From JAUMXJ01 sp041781135 (GTDB taxonomy: Bacteria; Bacillota; Clostridia; Peptostreptococcales; Acidaminobacteraceae): a stretch of DNA of 64,000 nucleotides. The position numbers and the translations under genes are program-made. Of the stretch, positions 26,565 through 33,500 are shown piece after piece; within the stretch, counting starts at the first letter, position 1, and each line of letters starts with the position of its first letter. The notes beneath the pieces are model-generated. The model did not search any database. It had not been told where the DNA came from and was given only the letters and a program-made list of their open reading frames with translations. The stretch lies in the NCBI GenBank assembly GCA_041781135.1, contig JBHAZV010000006.1, positions 19,701 to 83,700 on the forward strand, in the 5' to 3' direction.

Positions 26565-26909
26565 TTAGTTAATTTCTCGATATGTCAATCGCGTTTCTAT
26601 CTCATCAGATGGAAAGAGACCTAACTCATAAAGCGACTGACAAAAAGGATCTGGAGCATTTATGTCGTGGTATTTTGAAAAAGCATCTGCGCGGCAAGCG
26701 CCCCAACAATAGGGGAGTTCTTTACAAATTGAACAAACTCCCTTTATTTTGTGAAGATCCGTCTTCTTTTTCCGTTCAATTGGCGTTAGTTTATCAACAA
26801 TATCAGAATTATCATCAAGAAGAATAAAAGTCAATACTTGTTTGGTTGATTTTAGTATATTACTTATGAAAGGACGGCGAAAATAATGAAGGATCAGAGG
26901 CATGTACAT
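26565..26909 (-). pseudogene. C-terminal SPASM-domain remnant of a radical-SAM peptide-modifying enzyme
   Basis: Only 114 codons remain, with no ribosome binding site at the first ATG. The segment GVCSICKELPYCWGACRADA followed 11 residues later by DPFC fits the SPASM auxiliary-cluster pattern C-x2-C-x5-C-x3-C...C. The radical-SAM core with its CxxxCxxC motif is absent in all frames upstream, so the enzyme has lost its catalytic half. SPASM enzymes commonly install crosslinks in ribosomally made peptides, and an ABC exporter follows directly. No precursor peptide gene could be identified. Confidence 0.7.
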
Positions 26910-26975
26910 TTGGACTTTATGAAGTCTACAGCTGACGGCTCTACATGAGAGTCAGTATGTTTCAATTATTTTCGG

Positions 26976-27007
26976 GGCTGCAACTTCTTTTTGAATTGCA
27001 GCCTTTT
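26976..27007 (+). terminator. Orphan terminator-like hairpin
   Basis: GGCTGCAA (26976-26983) and TTGCAGCC (26996-27003) form a perfect 8-base-pair stem followed by TTTT on the plus strand. No plus-strand gene ends here, so it is either a relic of a lost gene or a hairpin in the 5' region of the minus-strand unit. The surrounding 26910-27044 holds two more small palindromes and no gene. Confidence 0.45.
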
Positions 27008-27044
27008 ATGTAACGATTTTTAAGTTTTGTTATGGCTATTTGGG

Positions 27045-27164
27045 TTAGTGTTCAGAGAGATAATTCGTTGAGAGTCCAACTATTTCTGAAAACTGCTGCT
27101 GCGTATAGCCATTTGTTTTTCGAATCTTTTGAATTCGTTTCCCACTGGAGCTTTTCGTACACAT
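27045..27164 (-). pseudogene. Truncated XRE-family helix-turn-helix regulator
   Basis: A 39-codon frame contains GKRIQKIRKTNGYTQQQFSE and then IVGLSTNYLSEH before a stop. This is the first three helices of a Cro/CI-type DNA-binding domain, cut in the middle of the recognition region, so it is almost certainly non-functional. It lies in the scarred accessory region between the radical-SAM remnant and tRNA-Ser. Confidence 0.65.
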
Positions 27165-27310
27165 CGCAGATGCTGAGGGGAAAGTCCGACACGAGAGAGC
27201 CGCCGTCCTTGTTCTGTATTCAGTTATTACTTGGGTTCGGTTCTATCTTCAAAGGGAAAGAGCCGTTTTTTCATCTACGAATTTGAAACTTTGAAAAACG
27301 GCCTTTGGGC

Positions 27311-27341
27311 AGCAAAAAAGCCCGATAAAATCGGGCTTTTT
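27311..27341 (-). terminator. Terminator after tRNA-Ser (bidirectional shape)
   Basis: Stem AAAGCCCGA / TCGGGCTTT (27317-27340) around TAAAA, with A and T runs on both sides. On the minus strand it ends the tRNA-Ser transcript about 30 bases after the CCA. A further 9-base-pair inverted repeat (GCCGTTTTT / AAAAACGGC) lies to its left. Confidence 0.85.
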
Positions 27342-27371
27342 GCCGGGTACATCTTTTTCGTACCATTTTGA

Positions 27372-27459
27372 TGGCGGAGAAGAAGAGATTTGAACTCTTG
27401 CGACCTTGCAGCCCTACTCCCTTAGCAGGGGAGCCCCTTCACCACTTGGGTACTTCTCC
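27372..27459 (-). tRNA. tRNA-Ser (GCT)
   Basis: An 88-base class II tRNA with encoded CCA. Acceptor strands are GGAGAAG and CTTCTCC. The anticodon loop reads CTGCTAA (GCT), the extra arm is long, and the T loop is TTCAAAT. It is intact and has its own promoter and terminator, in the middle of the accessory region. Confidence 0.96.
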
Positions 27460-27470
27460 ACACGCGCAAT

Positions 27471-27499
27471 ATTTTACTCACTTATCGGCAAAAAGTCAA
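27471..27499 (-). promoter_or_regulatory. Promoter of tRNA-Ser
   Basis: Minus-strand TTGACT (27494-27499), 17 bases, TAAAAT (27471-27476). The predicted start lies a few bases before the tRNA. The IS element inserted about 50 bases upstream of this promoter and left it whole. Confidence 0.75.
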
Positions 27500-27547
27500 G
27501 TAAATTTATAAAAATTCACGTTCTATCTTCTAGAGTCGTCAAACATT

Positions 27548-28628
27548 TGTGACACGGAGGGGAAAGAAAAAGCGATATGACCACTTCGATTCCCCCTTGG
27601 GTGCATCCCGCCCCTGGGGGCGGGATGAGTGCGAGCCTTGGTATTTCTTGAGCATTTCATCCGGGCTTAAAATCCAAGTACCCTTCTCGCTGTCCGGTTG
27701 TATCGCTTCTCGTATCGCACAAGAGAAGCTCTTAGTTCCTCTTCACTACGAAATCTTCGACCGCTATAAAAATTCTCACTGTCGAGGCGGTGAGAGCGCT
27801 CCACCACCCCGTTTTGCCAAGGGAAGTAAGGTCTCGTGCGGCGATAAGCAATCCAGAGCCTCGTCAGAGTGGTTTCAAACCCACTTCGCCTTTCCTTCTC
27901 CCACGGGTTCGTAAACTCACGCCCGTTGTCCGTTTGGATCTCATGAATCGCAAAGCCCACGCGAGACGAAAGCGTCTCCAAGAACGCGCTTGTATGCGTT
28001 ACACTGCACTCATCGACGATCGATAAGACGCGCTTGCGGGTATAAAGATCGATCGCTGTGATTTGGTAATACTGCGAAATATAGCCCTCAAACATCACGC
28101 TGCTGCGGGGAACATACTTGATATCCATCTGCACCATTTCGCCCGGAAAACGCGCGCGAAACGGCGTATAACGCGACCGAGGAAGATGAGGTGGTCGAGA
28201 AGGCGGAGAAGAAAAGTGGCGGCGAATCTGATGACACATCGAGCCATAGCTCCGCGTATATCCTGCATCCCGGCACCAACATACACTTCCGCAAGACCCC
28301 GTTTTTTGTGTCGCCGATAGGTCACTTCGATCAGAGCAAGCTCCTCCGCCGTATGAGCACGGCTGTGAGACTTCGGACAACGAGAGTGAGGACGAAGGGA
28401 GTGGATCGTTCCATAGTAGCGCTTGAGCCAGCGTGACACATTTTGACGCGAGGTATGATACCGCCTCGCAGCTTCTGCGTTGTTCCCGCAAGAGAGTGCA
28501 TAGTCACAGATTCGCTTTCGAAGTCTGAGTTCTTCTGTTATAATCGGTTTCAAGAGAGTCTCCTTTGGCTTTAGTGTGGTAACCAAAGTATATCAGAGGG
28601 CTCTCTCTTTTTTTCCCTCCGTGTCACA
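27548..28628 (-). mobile_element. IS481-like insertion sequence, about 1.08 kb
   Basis: Imperfect terminal inverted repeats begin TGTGACACGGAGGG at 27548 and end CCCTCCGTGTCACA at 28628, with TGT/ACA tips. The interior is GC-richer than its flanks and carries a single transposase frame on the minus strand (frameshifted). No convincing target-site duplication is visible (flanks CATT and TATG). To the right it abuts the C-terminal part of an AAA_4/HTH gene, whose missing front part is not found to the left of the element. The insertion was therefore accompanied by a deletion or followed an earlier one. Confidence 0.85.
27667..28586 (-). pseudogene. IS481-like DDE transposase, frameshifted
   Basis: Two overlapping frames make one transposase of about 307 residues. 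The first (from 28586) holds the helix-turn-helix part with NNAEAARRYHTSRQNVSRWL. It runs to GLAEVYV and then leaves frame. The second resumes at WCRDAGYTRSYGSM and carries the rve core with DDE residues in MVQMDIKYV, IQTDNGREF and NGVVERSHR. Joining VYV to WCRDAGY restores family-like sequence, so a one-base loss near 28278 (a T run on the minus strand) is the simplest cause. The copy is probably unable to move by itself. Confidence 0.8.
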
Positions 28629-28957
28629 TATGTATTATAACCTTACAGTTCAAGGAAATGGAAGATGCTGGACTTCCTGCTCCTGAATACACTGATAACG
28701 CCTTTATGCTCAATGTGACAATCCGGAATGGCAAATTAAATGGCGAATTAAATCCTGCTCTCCTTTATCTCAACAAAAGCGAATTAGCAGTTTATCATCT
28801 CATTGAAAAATCTCTGCAAAACTCTCGTCAGGAAATTGCTGACCAACTTAATATATCTACAAGAACCGTAGATAGAGCTATTAAGTCCCTTATCCAAAAA
28901 GACTTGATTGTGCGTGAAGGCTCAAAGAAAACCGGACATTGGAAAATCATCAAGTGA
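28629..28957 (+). pseudogene. C-terminal fragment of an AlbA_2/AAA_4 ATP-binding, HTH regulator-like protein
   Basis: The frame is open from the IS end without a start codon of its own and reads QFKEMEDAGLPAPEY, then a winged-helix ending with SRQEIADQLNISTRTVDRAI and a stop. FKEM..AGLP.P.. followed by an HTH is the typical C-terminus of RecG-like AAA_4 (AlbA_2) proteins. The N-terminal AlbA_2 half is gone, displaced by the IS element. An ATG at 28658 exists but has only a weak AAGGAA before it. Confidence 0.65.
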
Positions 28958-28972
28958 TTTTTCTCAAATTCC

Positions 28973-29001
28973 TTGACACAAGCAAAACTCAGGAGTATAA
29001 T
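28973..29001 (+). promoter_or_regulatory. Consensus promoter of the leader-ORF/methyltransferase unit
   Basis: TTGACA (28973-28978), 17 bases, TATAAT (28996-29001): a perfect sigma-A match. The transcript would begin near 29008 and contain the leader ORF, the terminator at 29173 and then the methyltransferase gene. Confidence 0.85.
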
Positions 29002-29028
29002 ATATAAAATTATTCAGGAGGTAATGCA

Positions 29029-29142
29029 ATGTTGAATCGTATCGGCTGTTTTAATAATGTAGTCGTTATGCAGTCCGCAGTCCCTGCTTATTATTGGCAG
29101 AACAACGGGCTTACATTGCTATACCCTTTTTCAAGTAATTAG
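29029..29142 (+). CDS. Leader ORF (37 codons) upstream of the methyltransferase gene
   Basis: A short frame starting MLNRIGCFNNVVV and ending in LLYPFSSN, preceded by a perfect CAGGAGG site eight bases before the ATG. It lies between a consensus promoter and an intrinsic terminator, with the methyltransferase gene beyond. This is the layout of attenuators in which ribosome stalling on a leader peptide, often caused by an antibiotic, prevents terminator formation. The peptide has no long run of one amino acid, so amino-acid sensing is less likely than drug sensing. Function is inferred from position. Confidence 0.6.
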   Translation: MLNRIGCFNNVVVMQSAVPAYYWQNNGLTLLYPFSSN

Positions 29143-29172
29143 AGTGTTTTTCTAATTTGATTAAGCTAAACG

Positions 29173-29214
29173 CAGTGCAAGCTATGAGTGAATCTTAGCC
29201 TGCACTGTTTTTTT
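29173..29214 (+). terminator. Intrinsic terminator in the leader, likely attenuator
   Basis: CAGTGCA (29173-29179) pairs with TGCACTG (29201-29207), reinforced inside by GCTA/TAGC, and is followed directly by seven Ts. It stands 25 bases before the methyltransferase start. AAGCTAA at 29164-29170 could compete for TTAGC of the descending arm. Confidence 0.8.
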
Positions 29215-29239
29215 ATACTTTTTTATAGGAGGTTTCGAG

Positions 29240-30028
29240 ATGGAAACAAAAGACTACTTAACAAATTATTATGAGAGGTATGATGAGAACGGTCGTCTTA
29301 TCTCCAAACACGGTATGGTGGAGTATCTTACCACTATGAAATATGTGGAAAAGTATCTCAAACCCAATATGCGAATCTTGGAGATCGGCGCAGCAACAGG
29401 TCGATATAGTCACGCCTTAGCACAGAAAGGTTATCGAGTGGATGCGGTCGAATTAGTTGAGCATAATATCGAAATCTTCAAACAAAACACCATCGAAGGC
29501 GAACCCGTCACAATCACACAAGGTAATGCTATGGATCTATCTGCTTTTGAAAGCGACACTTATGACATTACTCTGTTGCTCGGTCCGATGTATCATTTAT
29601 TCACAAAAGAGGATAAGTTAAAAGCCTTATCAGAAGCTATCCGAGTCACAAAGAAAGGCGGTATAATTTTTGCTGCTTATTGTATGGGTGATGCAAGCGT
29701 TTTGTCATACGGTTTTATTCGTGGCGAAATCTACAACATTATTGAAAAATGTATGCTTAATACAGAAACATTTGATACCTTCTCAAATCCGTGGGACATA
29801 TTTGAGTTACACAGAAAGGAAGATACTGATGATCTCCGTTCGGAGTTCAATGTTACTCAGCTTCACTTTGTTGCTTCAGATGGCTACACAAATCATATGA
29901 GAGAAACCGTAGACCAAATGGATGACCGAATGTACGAACTATATCTAAAGTATCATCTTGCAATTTGCGAAAGACAAGATATGATTGGTTACTCTCATCA
30001 CACACTTGATATATTTAGAAAGGAATAG
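29240..30028 (+). CDS. Class I SAM-dependent methyltransferase
   Basis: A 262-residue soluble enzyme. The SAM-binding motif I is ILEIGAATGRYSHAL near residue 45. Later are VDAVELVEHNIE (motif II), DITLLLGPMYHLF and TKKGGIIFAAYC. This is the small-molecule methyltransferase type common in gut Firmicutes; the substrate cannot be told. The start has TAGGAGG ten bases upstream. It is preceded by a promoter, leader ORF and terminator, and followed after 5 bases by an acetyltransferase gene. Two modifying enzymes under such control suggest a resistance or self-protection cassette (inference). Confidence 0.88.
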   Translation: METKDYLTNYYERYDENGRLISKHGMVEYLTTMKYVEKYLKPNMRILEIGAATGRYSHALAQKGYRVDAVELVEHNIEIFKQNTIEGEPVTITQGNAMDLSAFESDTYDITLLLGPMYHLFTKEDKLKALSEAIRVTKKGGIIFAAYCMGDASVLSYGFIRGEIYNIIEKCMLNTETFDTFSNPWDIFELHRKEDTDDLRSEFNVTQLHFVASDGYTNHMRETVDQMDDRMYELYLKYHLAICERQDMIGYSHHTLDIFRKE

Positions 30029-30033
30029 AAAAA

Positions 30034-30516
30034 ATGAACATAAATATACGAAACGCTGTCATAGATGATTGCGAGCGTATTCGCCCGCTTCAAAAAGAAA
30101 TCGCAGACTTACACCATAAAGGCAGACCTGATTTGTTCAAAACCGAAGCTCGCTACTTTACAAAGGAAGCATTTACAGAACGGTTAAATGATCCGAAACA
30201 CACCATCTACATTGCCGAAACTGATAATGGCAATGTAGTAGGATATGCTTTTGCTTGGATTGTATCTTACAGAAATCACTCTACATACATTGACTTTGAC
30301 TGTTTCTACATTGATGATATTTGTGTCCTAAAATCTCATCAGAGAAACGGGATAGGAAAACAACTTTTCGAGTGTTGTAAGCAAAAAGCTCAAGAAAAGA
30401 AATGTAAAATGATCGAACTTGGCGTTTGGGGATTTAATAAGGATGCGATTGCATTTTATGAGAATTGCGGAATGACAGACCGTATCCGCAGAATGGAATA
30501 CAGATTGGAGGACTAA
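30034..30516 (+). CDS. GNAT family N-acetyltransferase
   Basis: A 160-residue acetyl-CoA-dependent transferase. The fold is seen from INIRNAVIDDCERI, through IDDICVLKSHQRNGIGKQLF (acetyl-CoA site Q-R-x-x-G-x-G/I), to NKDAIAFYENCGM. The substrate is unknown. It is the second gene of the methyltransferase unit and is followed after three bases by the start of another acetyltransferase that is cut short. Confidence 0.88.
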   Translation: MNINIRNAVIDDCERIRPLQKEIADLHHKGRPDLFKTEARYFTKEAFTERLNDPKHTIYIAETDNGNVVGYAFAWIVSYRNHSTYIDFDCFYIDDICVLKSHQRNGIGKQLFECCKQKAQEKKCKMIELGVWGFNKDAIAFYENCGMTDRIRRMEYRLED

Positions 30517-30519
30517 AAA

Positions 30520-30585
30520 ATGATTACACATAAAGGAACACAAACTATACATACAGAAAGACTTATATTACGAAAATTTACCTAA
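30520..30585 (+). pseudogene. N-terminal stub of a second (RimJ-like) GNAT acetyltransferase
   Basis: The frame MITHKGTQTIHTERLILRKF has the typical opening TERLILR of RimJ/RimL-type acetyltransferases but stops after 21 codons. The rest of the gene is missing. The break coincides with the break of an oppositely oriented gene (30582-30602), marking a deletion junction at the right edge of the accessory region. Confidence 0.65.
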
Positions 30586-30653
30586 AAATATCTGCTTTTC
30601 ATTTGTAATCCCTCCTTTGACTTTATTATATAAGGAAGAACACTCTTTCTCAA
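30582..30653 (-). other. Promoter, ribosome binding site and first six codons of a lost minus-strand gene
   Basis: On the minus strand TTGAGA (30648-30653), 17 bases, TATAAT (30625-30630), then AGGAGGG (30610-30616) and, seven bases on, an ATG at 30602 reading MKSRYF before a stop. The expression signals are strong but the coding part ends at the junction with the GNAT stub. Most likely the promoter end of a deleted gene. Confidence 0.55.
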
Positions 30654-30659
30654 ATGTGC

Positions 30660-30699
30660 AAAAAAATAAGGCTCTAACCAATTAAGGTTAAAGCCTTAT
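30660..30699 (-). terminator. Intrinsic terminator, probably ending the lysS transcript
   Basis: ATAAGGCTTTAACC and GGTTAGAGCCTTAT form a 14-base-pair stem with one mismatch on the minus strand, followed by seven Ts. It lies about 160 bases after the lysS stop and just before the lost gene's promoter. Confidence 0.8.
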
Positions 30700-30716
30700 A
30701 ATGAAAACTATTTGTG

Positions 30717-30785
30717 TTTACGACAGCGGTTTGTCGTAAGGTTCAAGAAGGGTTCAAAAATTCATTTGTCGTAAATTTGTCGTAA
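30717..30785. repeat. Cluster of TTTGTCGTAA repeats downstream of lysS
   Basis: Three direct copies of TTTGTCGTAA (30730-30739, 30765-30774, 30776-30785) and one inverted TTTACGACA (30717-30725). The first pair makes a small inverted repeat. Short repeated sites of this kind resemble arm-type binding sites at the ends of integrase-dependent elements. No integrase gene remains nearby. Confidence 0.6.
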
Positions 30786-30858
30786 ACCCGCTGACGTGTT
30801 TCATTTTTGAATTAACAAAACGCCGCAAACGCTGCCAAAACCTGATTTTTGTGGGTTT

Positions 30859-32328
30859 TTAGTCTGCGAGGGGCTTCATTGTAGGGAAAGGAATAATCTC
30901 GCGAATGCTCGGTTTGCCGGTCAGTATCATAACAACCCTGTCCACACCTATGCCGAGCCCCCCTGTCGGCGGAAGCCCTACTTCGATTGCATTCAAAAAG
31001 TCGTAATCCATTACATGCGCCTCTTCGTCGCCGAGAGCCCTCTCCCGCTCCTGCGCTTCAAACCTGCTTCTCTGATCGATCGGGTCATTTAGCTCCGAAA
31101 ATCCATTTGCAATTTCCATCTTTGCCGCAAATGCCTCAAATCTATTGGTATACTCCGGATGCTCCGGATTGCGCTTTGCAAGCGGCGAAATTTCGACAGG
31201 ATGATGCAGAACAAACGTAGGCTGTTCGAGATCCCCCTCGCAAAACTCCTCAAAAGCGAGCGAAACAAGATGCCCTCGCGTCATATGCGGTTTTATATCG
31301 AGATTGAGCTTATCCTTTGCTATTGCACGCGCCTCTTCGTCGGTAGCAAACCCGTAGAAATCCACTCCGGTTTTTTCTTCAACCATCTTGTGCATACTGA
31401 CGCGCTTCCAAGGAGGAGTAAAATCGAGAGTCATTCCCTCGTATTCTGCAATCATGGAGCCGTTTACCTCCAAACAGGCGCGAGATACACTCTGTTCAGT
31501 TATTTCAATCATATATTCGTAATTGCGGTAAGCTGCATAAAGCTCCACGCTCGTATATTCAGGATGATGCTTGTACGAAACTCCCTCGTTTCTGAACATC
31601 TTACCCATCTCAAAAACCTTGTCAAAACCGCCCACAATAAGTCTTTTCAAGTAGAGCTCATTGGCTATGCGCATATACATATCGATATCATATGCATTAT
31701 GATGGGTGACAAAAGGTTTGGCATTCGCACCGCCGGCTATTACGCTGAGAACAGGCGTTTCAACCTCGAGGAATCCCTCGCTCACGAAGTATTTTTTCAT
31801 GGCGGCCATTATCGCAAATCGCTTGATAAGATTTGTCCTGACATCGGGATTGACAATCATATCCACATACCTCTGACGATACCTCGTCTCGACATCCCTT
31901 AGACCATGATACTTTTCGGGCAAAATCTGCAAAGATTTTGTAAGGAGCTGCACTTCCTCAGCCTTGACAGAAATCTCATTTTTCTGGGTCCTGAATACCT
32001 CGCCCCGAACGCCTACAATATCGCCGATGTCATAGGTCTTGAATACATCGTATTCTTCATCACCGATGGCATCGCGCCTCACATAGCTCTGTATCCTGCC
32101 AGTGGAATCCTGTATATCGATGAAGGAAGTCTTTCCCATATGCCTGTTCGCCATTATTCTTCCTGCTATCGCGACAGTCTTGCCTTCAAAATCATCGAAT
32201 TTATCAACTATATCTTTTGCAAAAGCAGTGCGGTCATATTTATCCACCCTATGCGGATCTCTCCCCATTTCCTGCAATTTTAACAGTTTTTCCCTTCTGA
32301 TTTTGAGAATTTCGTTTAAGTTTTCCAT
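30859..32328 (-). CDS. lysS: Lysyl-tRNA synthetase, class II
   Basis: Charges tRNA-Lys. The 489 residues contain the N-terminal OB-fold anticodon-binding domain (VAIAGRIMANRHMGK near 50; FIDIQD) and the class II catalytic core: motif 1 around FLEVETPVLS, motif 2 FRNEGVSYKHHPEYTSVE (part), and motif 3 GLGIGVDRVVMILTG. A minus-strand TATAAT at 32363-32368 and a GGAGGGAG site precede the ATG. No T-box leader is present in the 65 bases upstream. Transcription probably ends at 30660-30699. Confidence 0.97.
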   Translation of the reverse strand: MENLNEILKIRREKLLKLQEMGRDPHRVDKYDRTAFAKDIVDKFDDFEGKTVAIAGRIMANRHMGKTSFIDIQDSTGRIQSYVRRDAIGDEEYDVFKTYDIGDIVGVRGEVFRTQKNEISVKAEEVQLLTKSLQILPEKYHGLRDVETRYRQRYVDMIVNPDVRTNLIKRFAIMAAMKKYFVSEGFLEVETPVLSVIAGGANAKPFVTHHNAYDIDMYMRIANELYLKRLIVGGFDKVFEMGKMFRNEGVSYKHHPEYTSVELYAAYRNYEYMIEITEQSVSRACLEVNGSMIAEYEGMTLDFTPPWKRVSMHKMVEEKTGVDFYGFATDEEARAIAKDKLNLDIKPHMTRGHLVSLAFEEFCEGDLEQPTFVLHHPVEISPLAKRNPEHPEYTNRFEAFAAKMEIANGFSELNDPIDQRSRFEAQERERALGDEEAHVMDYDFLNAIEVGLPPTGGLGIGVDRVVMILTGKPSIREIIPFPTMKPLAD

Positions 32329-32393
32329 ACTCCCTCCAAATTGGCCTATAAACCATTAATCAATTATACCCATCATAATCAACTGATGCAAGG

Positions 32394-33500
32394 TCAATAA
32401 ACAAGCACGCTCTCTCCATCTATAAGCTCGCTGTTGATATACTCCGCCTCGCTCTCGGGTATTGTGATGAGCTCCGGCACTCCGTCGCTTATATAGCGAA
32501 GCTCCGGTTTTTCAGAATAGACATCGAGCCACCAAGTCATCTGGAATTCATCTTCGCCACACTGTACCCTGTTTATTCCCGCAGGATTCAAACCCTTTGT
32601 ATAAAGCGGCCAGGTGGGCCTCCATCCGACCAGAAGCAAAACTTTGTTTTCGTATGCAGTATCTTCGTACACGCCGCTTACGGCATATTCCTCAAGTTCA
32701 GGAATCGGCGAAATCCCATAGGGCAGCGCCATGGAGTTCATCTCGATTTTTTCGTAAATATTCCGATAATACCTTAAATTTCTGCCTATAGTATCCTGAA
32801 TTTCGTCAGCATTCAGCTGATTCAGATAATCATGCCCGTATGTATGATTTCCAACCTCGTAGCCGTTATCGAGCAAATATCGCAGCTTCCACTCCAAATG
32901 CTCGGATTCCCCAAACGCGCCCGCGTTCAGATAAAAAATGGCATTTCTTCCGAAATCGGGGTACTTCTTGTAAAAATCGTCTAAAATACCTACGGCGCAG
33001 TCGGGATCAGGGATAAGCTTGCCATCCGAATCCCTCGCTGCCTTAAAATGCGATATATCCCCATCGTCAAACGTCAAAATCACAGGAGTTGTGCCGGCAG
33101 GAACATCTATATTGGAATTGATGTAATCGTCCATGGAAATCGTTCTGAATCCATTTTGGTACAATATTTCCAAGTCTTGCTTAAAACTTTCGACAGAACG
33201 GTCATAATCTATATTCTCGGCGCCTATCCGGTGATACATCAGCACCATTATTTCCCCAAGCTCGTTCGGCGCAAATCCTTCGCCATTAATCTTTTCGAGC
33301 ACATTTTTTTTATGCGCGTCAAGAGTTACAGAAGTCGTTTCGGTTTCAGAGGAAACCGAAGTCTGCGGAGGCGGGGTGGTAATAATTACAGTTGGTTCAC
33401 CGCCAGGGCGATCTAAAACAAAATGCCTGACAACAAAAAAACCGCCCGCCGCAACGACCACCAACGCTAATATTACCAATAAAAATTTACCGTAATTCAT
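32394..33500 (-). CDS. Membrane-anchored polysaccharide deacetylase (NodB domain)
   Basis: An extracytoplasmic carbohydrate esterase 4 protein of 368 residues. It has an N-terminal anchor (FLLVILALVVVAAGGFFVV), a Thr/Ser/Pro-rich linker to about residue 70, then the NodB domain. That domain starts MVLMYHRIG, with TFDDGD (metal and catalytic Asp), VGNHTYGH (metal His residues), and LPYGISP. The family removes N-acetyl groups from peptidoglycan or exopolysaccharide. It overlaps dusB by four bases, so it belongs to the coaX-dusB unit. Confidence 0.88.
   Translation of the reverse strand: MNYGKFLLVILALVVVAAGGFFVVRHFVLDRPGGEPTVIITTPPPQTSVSSETETTSVTLDAHKKNVLEKINGEGFAPNELGEIMVLMYHRIGAENIDYDRSVESFKQDLEILYQNGFRTISMDDYINSNIDVPAGTTPVILTFDDGDISHFKAARDSDGKLIPDPDCAVGILDDFYKKYPDFGRNAIFYLNAGAFGESEHLEWKLRYLLDNGYEVGNHTYGHDYLNQLNADEIQDTIGRNLRYYRNIYEKIEMNSMALPYGISPIPELEEYAVSGVYEDTAYENKVLLLVGWRPTWPLYTKGLNPAGINRVQCGEDEFQMTWWLDVYSEKPELRYISDGVPELITIPESEAEYINSELIDGESVLVY

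Noticed and set aside
27360..27460. tRNA-Ser 3' end as the attachment site of the accessory region
   Set aside because: I found no second copy of the tRNA 3' end on either side and no integrase gene.
28275..28310. Programmed -1 frameshift at AAAAAAC in the IS transposase
   Set aside because: A slippery A6C lies just upstream, but shifting there gives a non-family stretch. Joining the frames at VYV-WCRDAGY restores expected sequence, so a one-base deletion is preferred; programmed shifting is not fully excluded.
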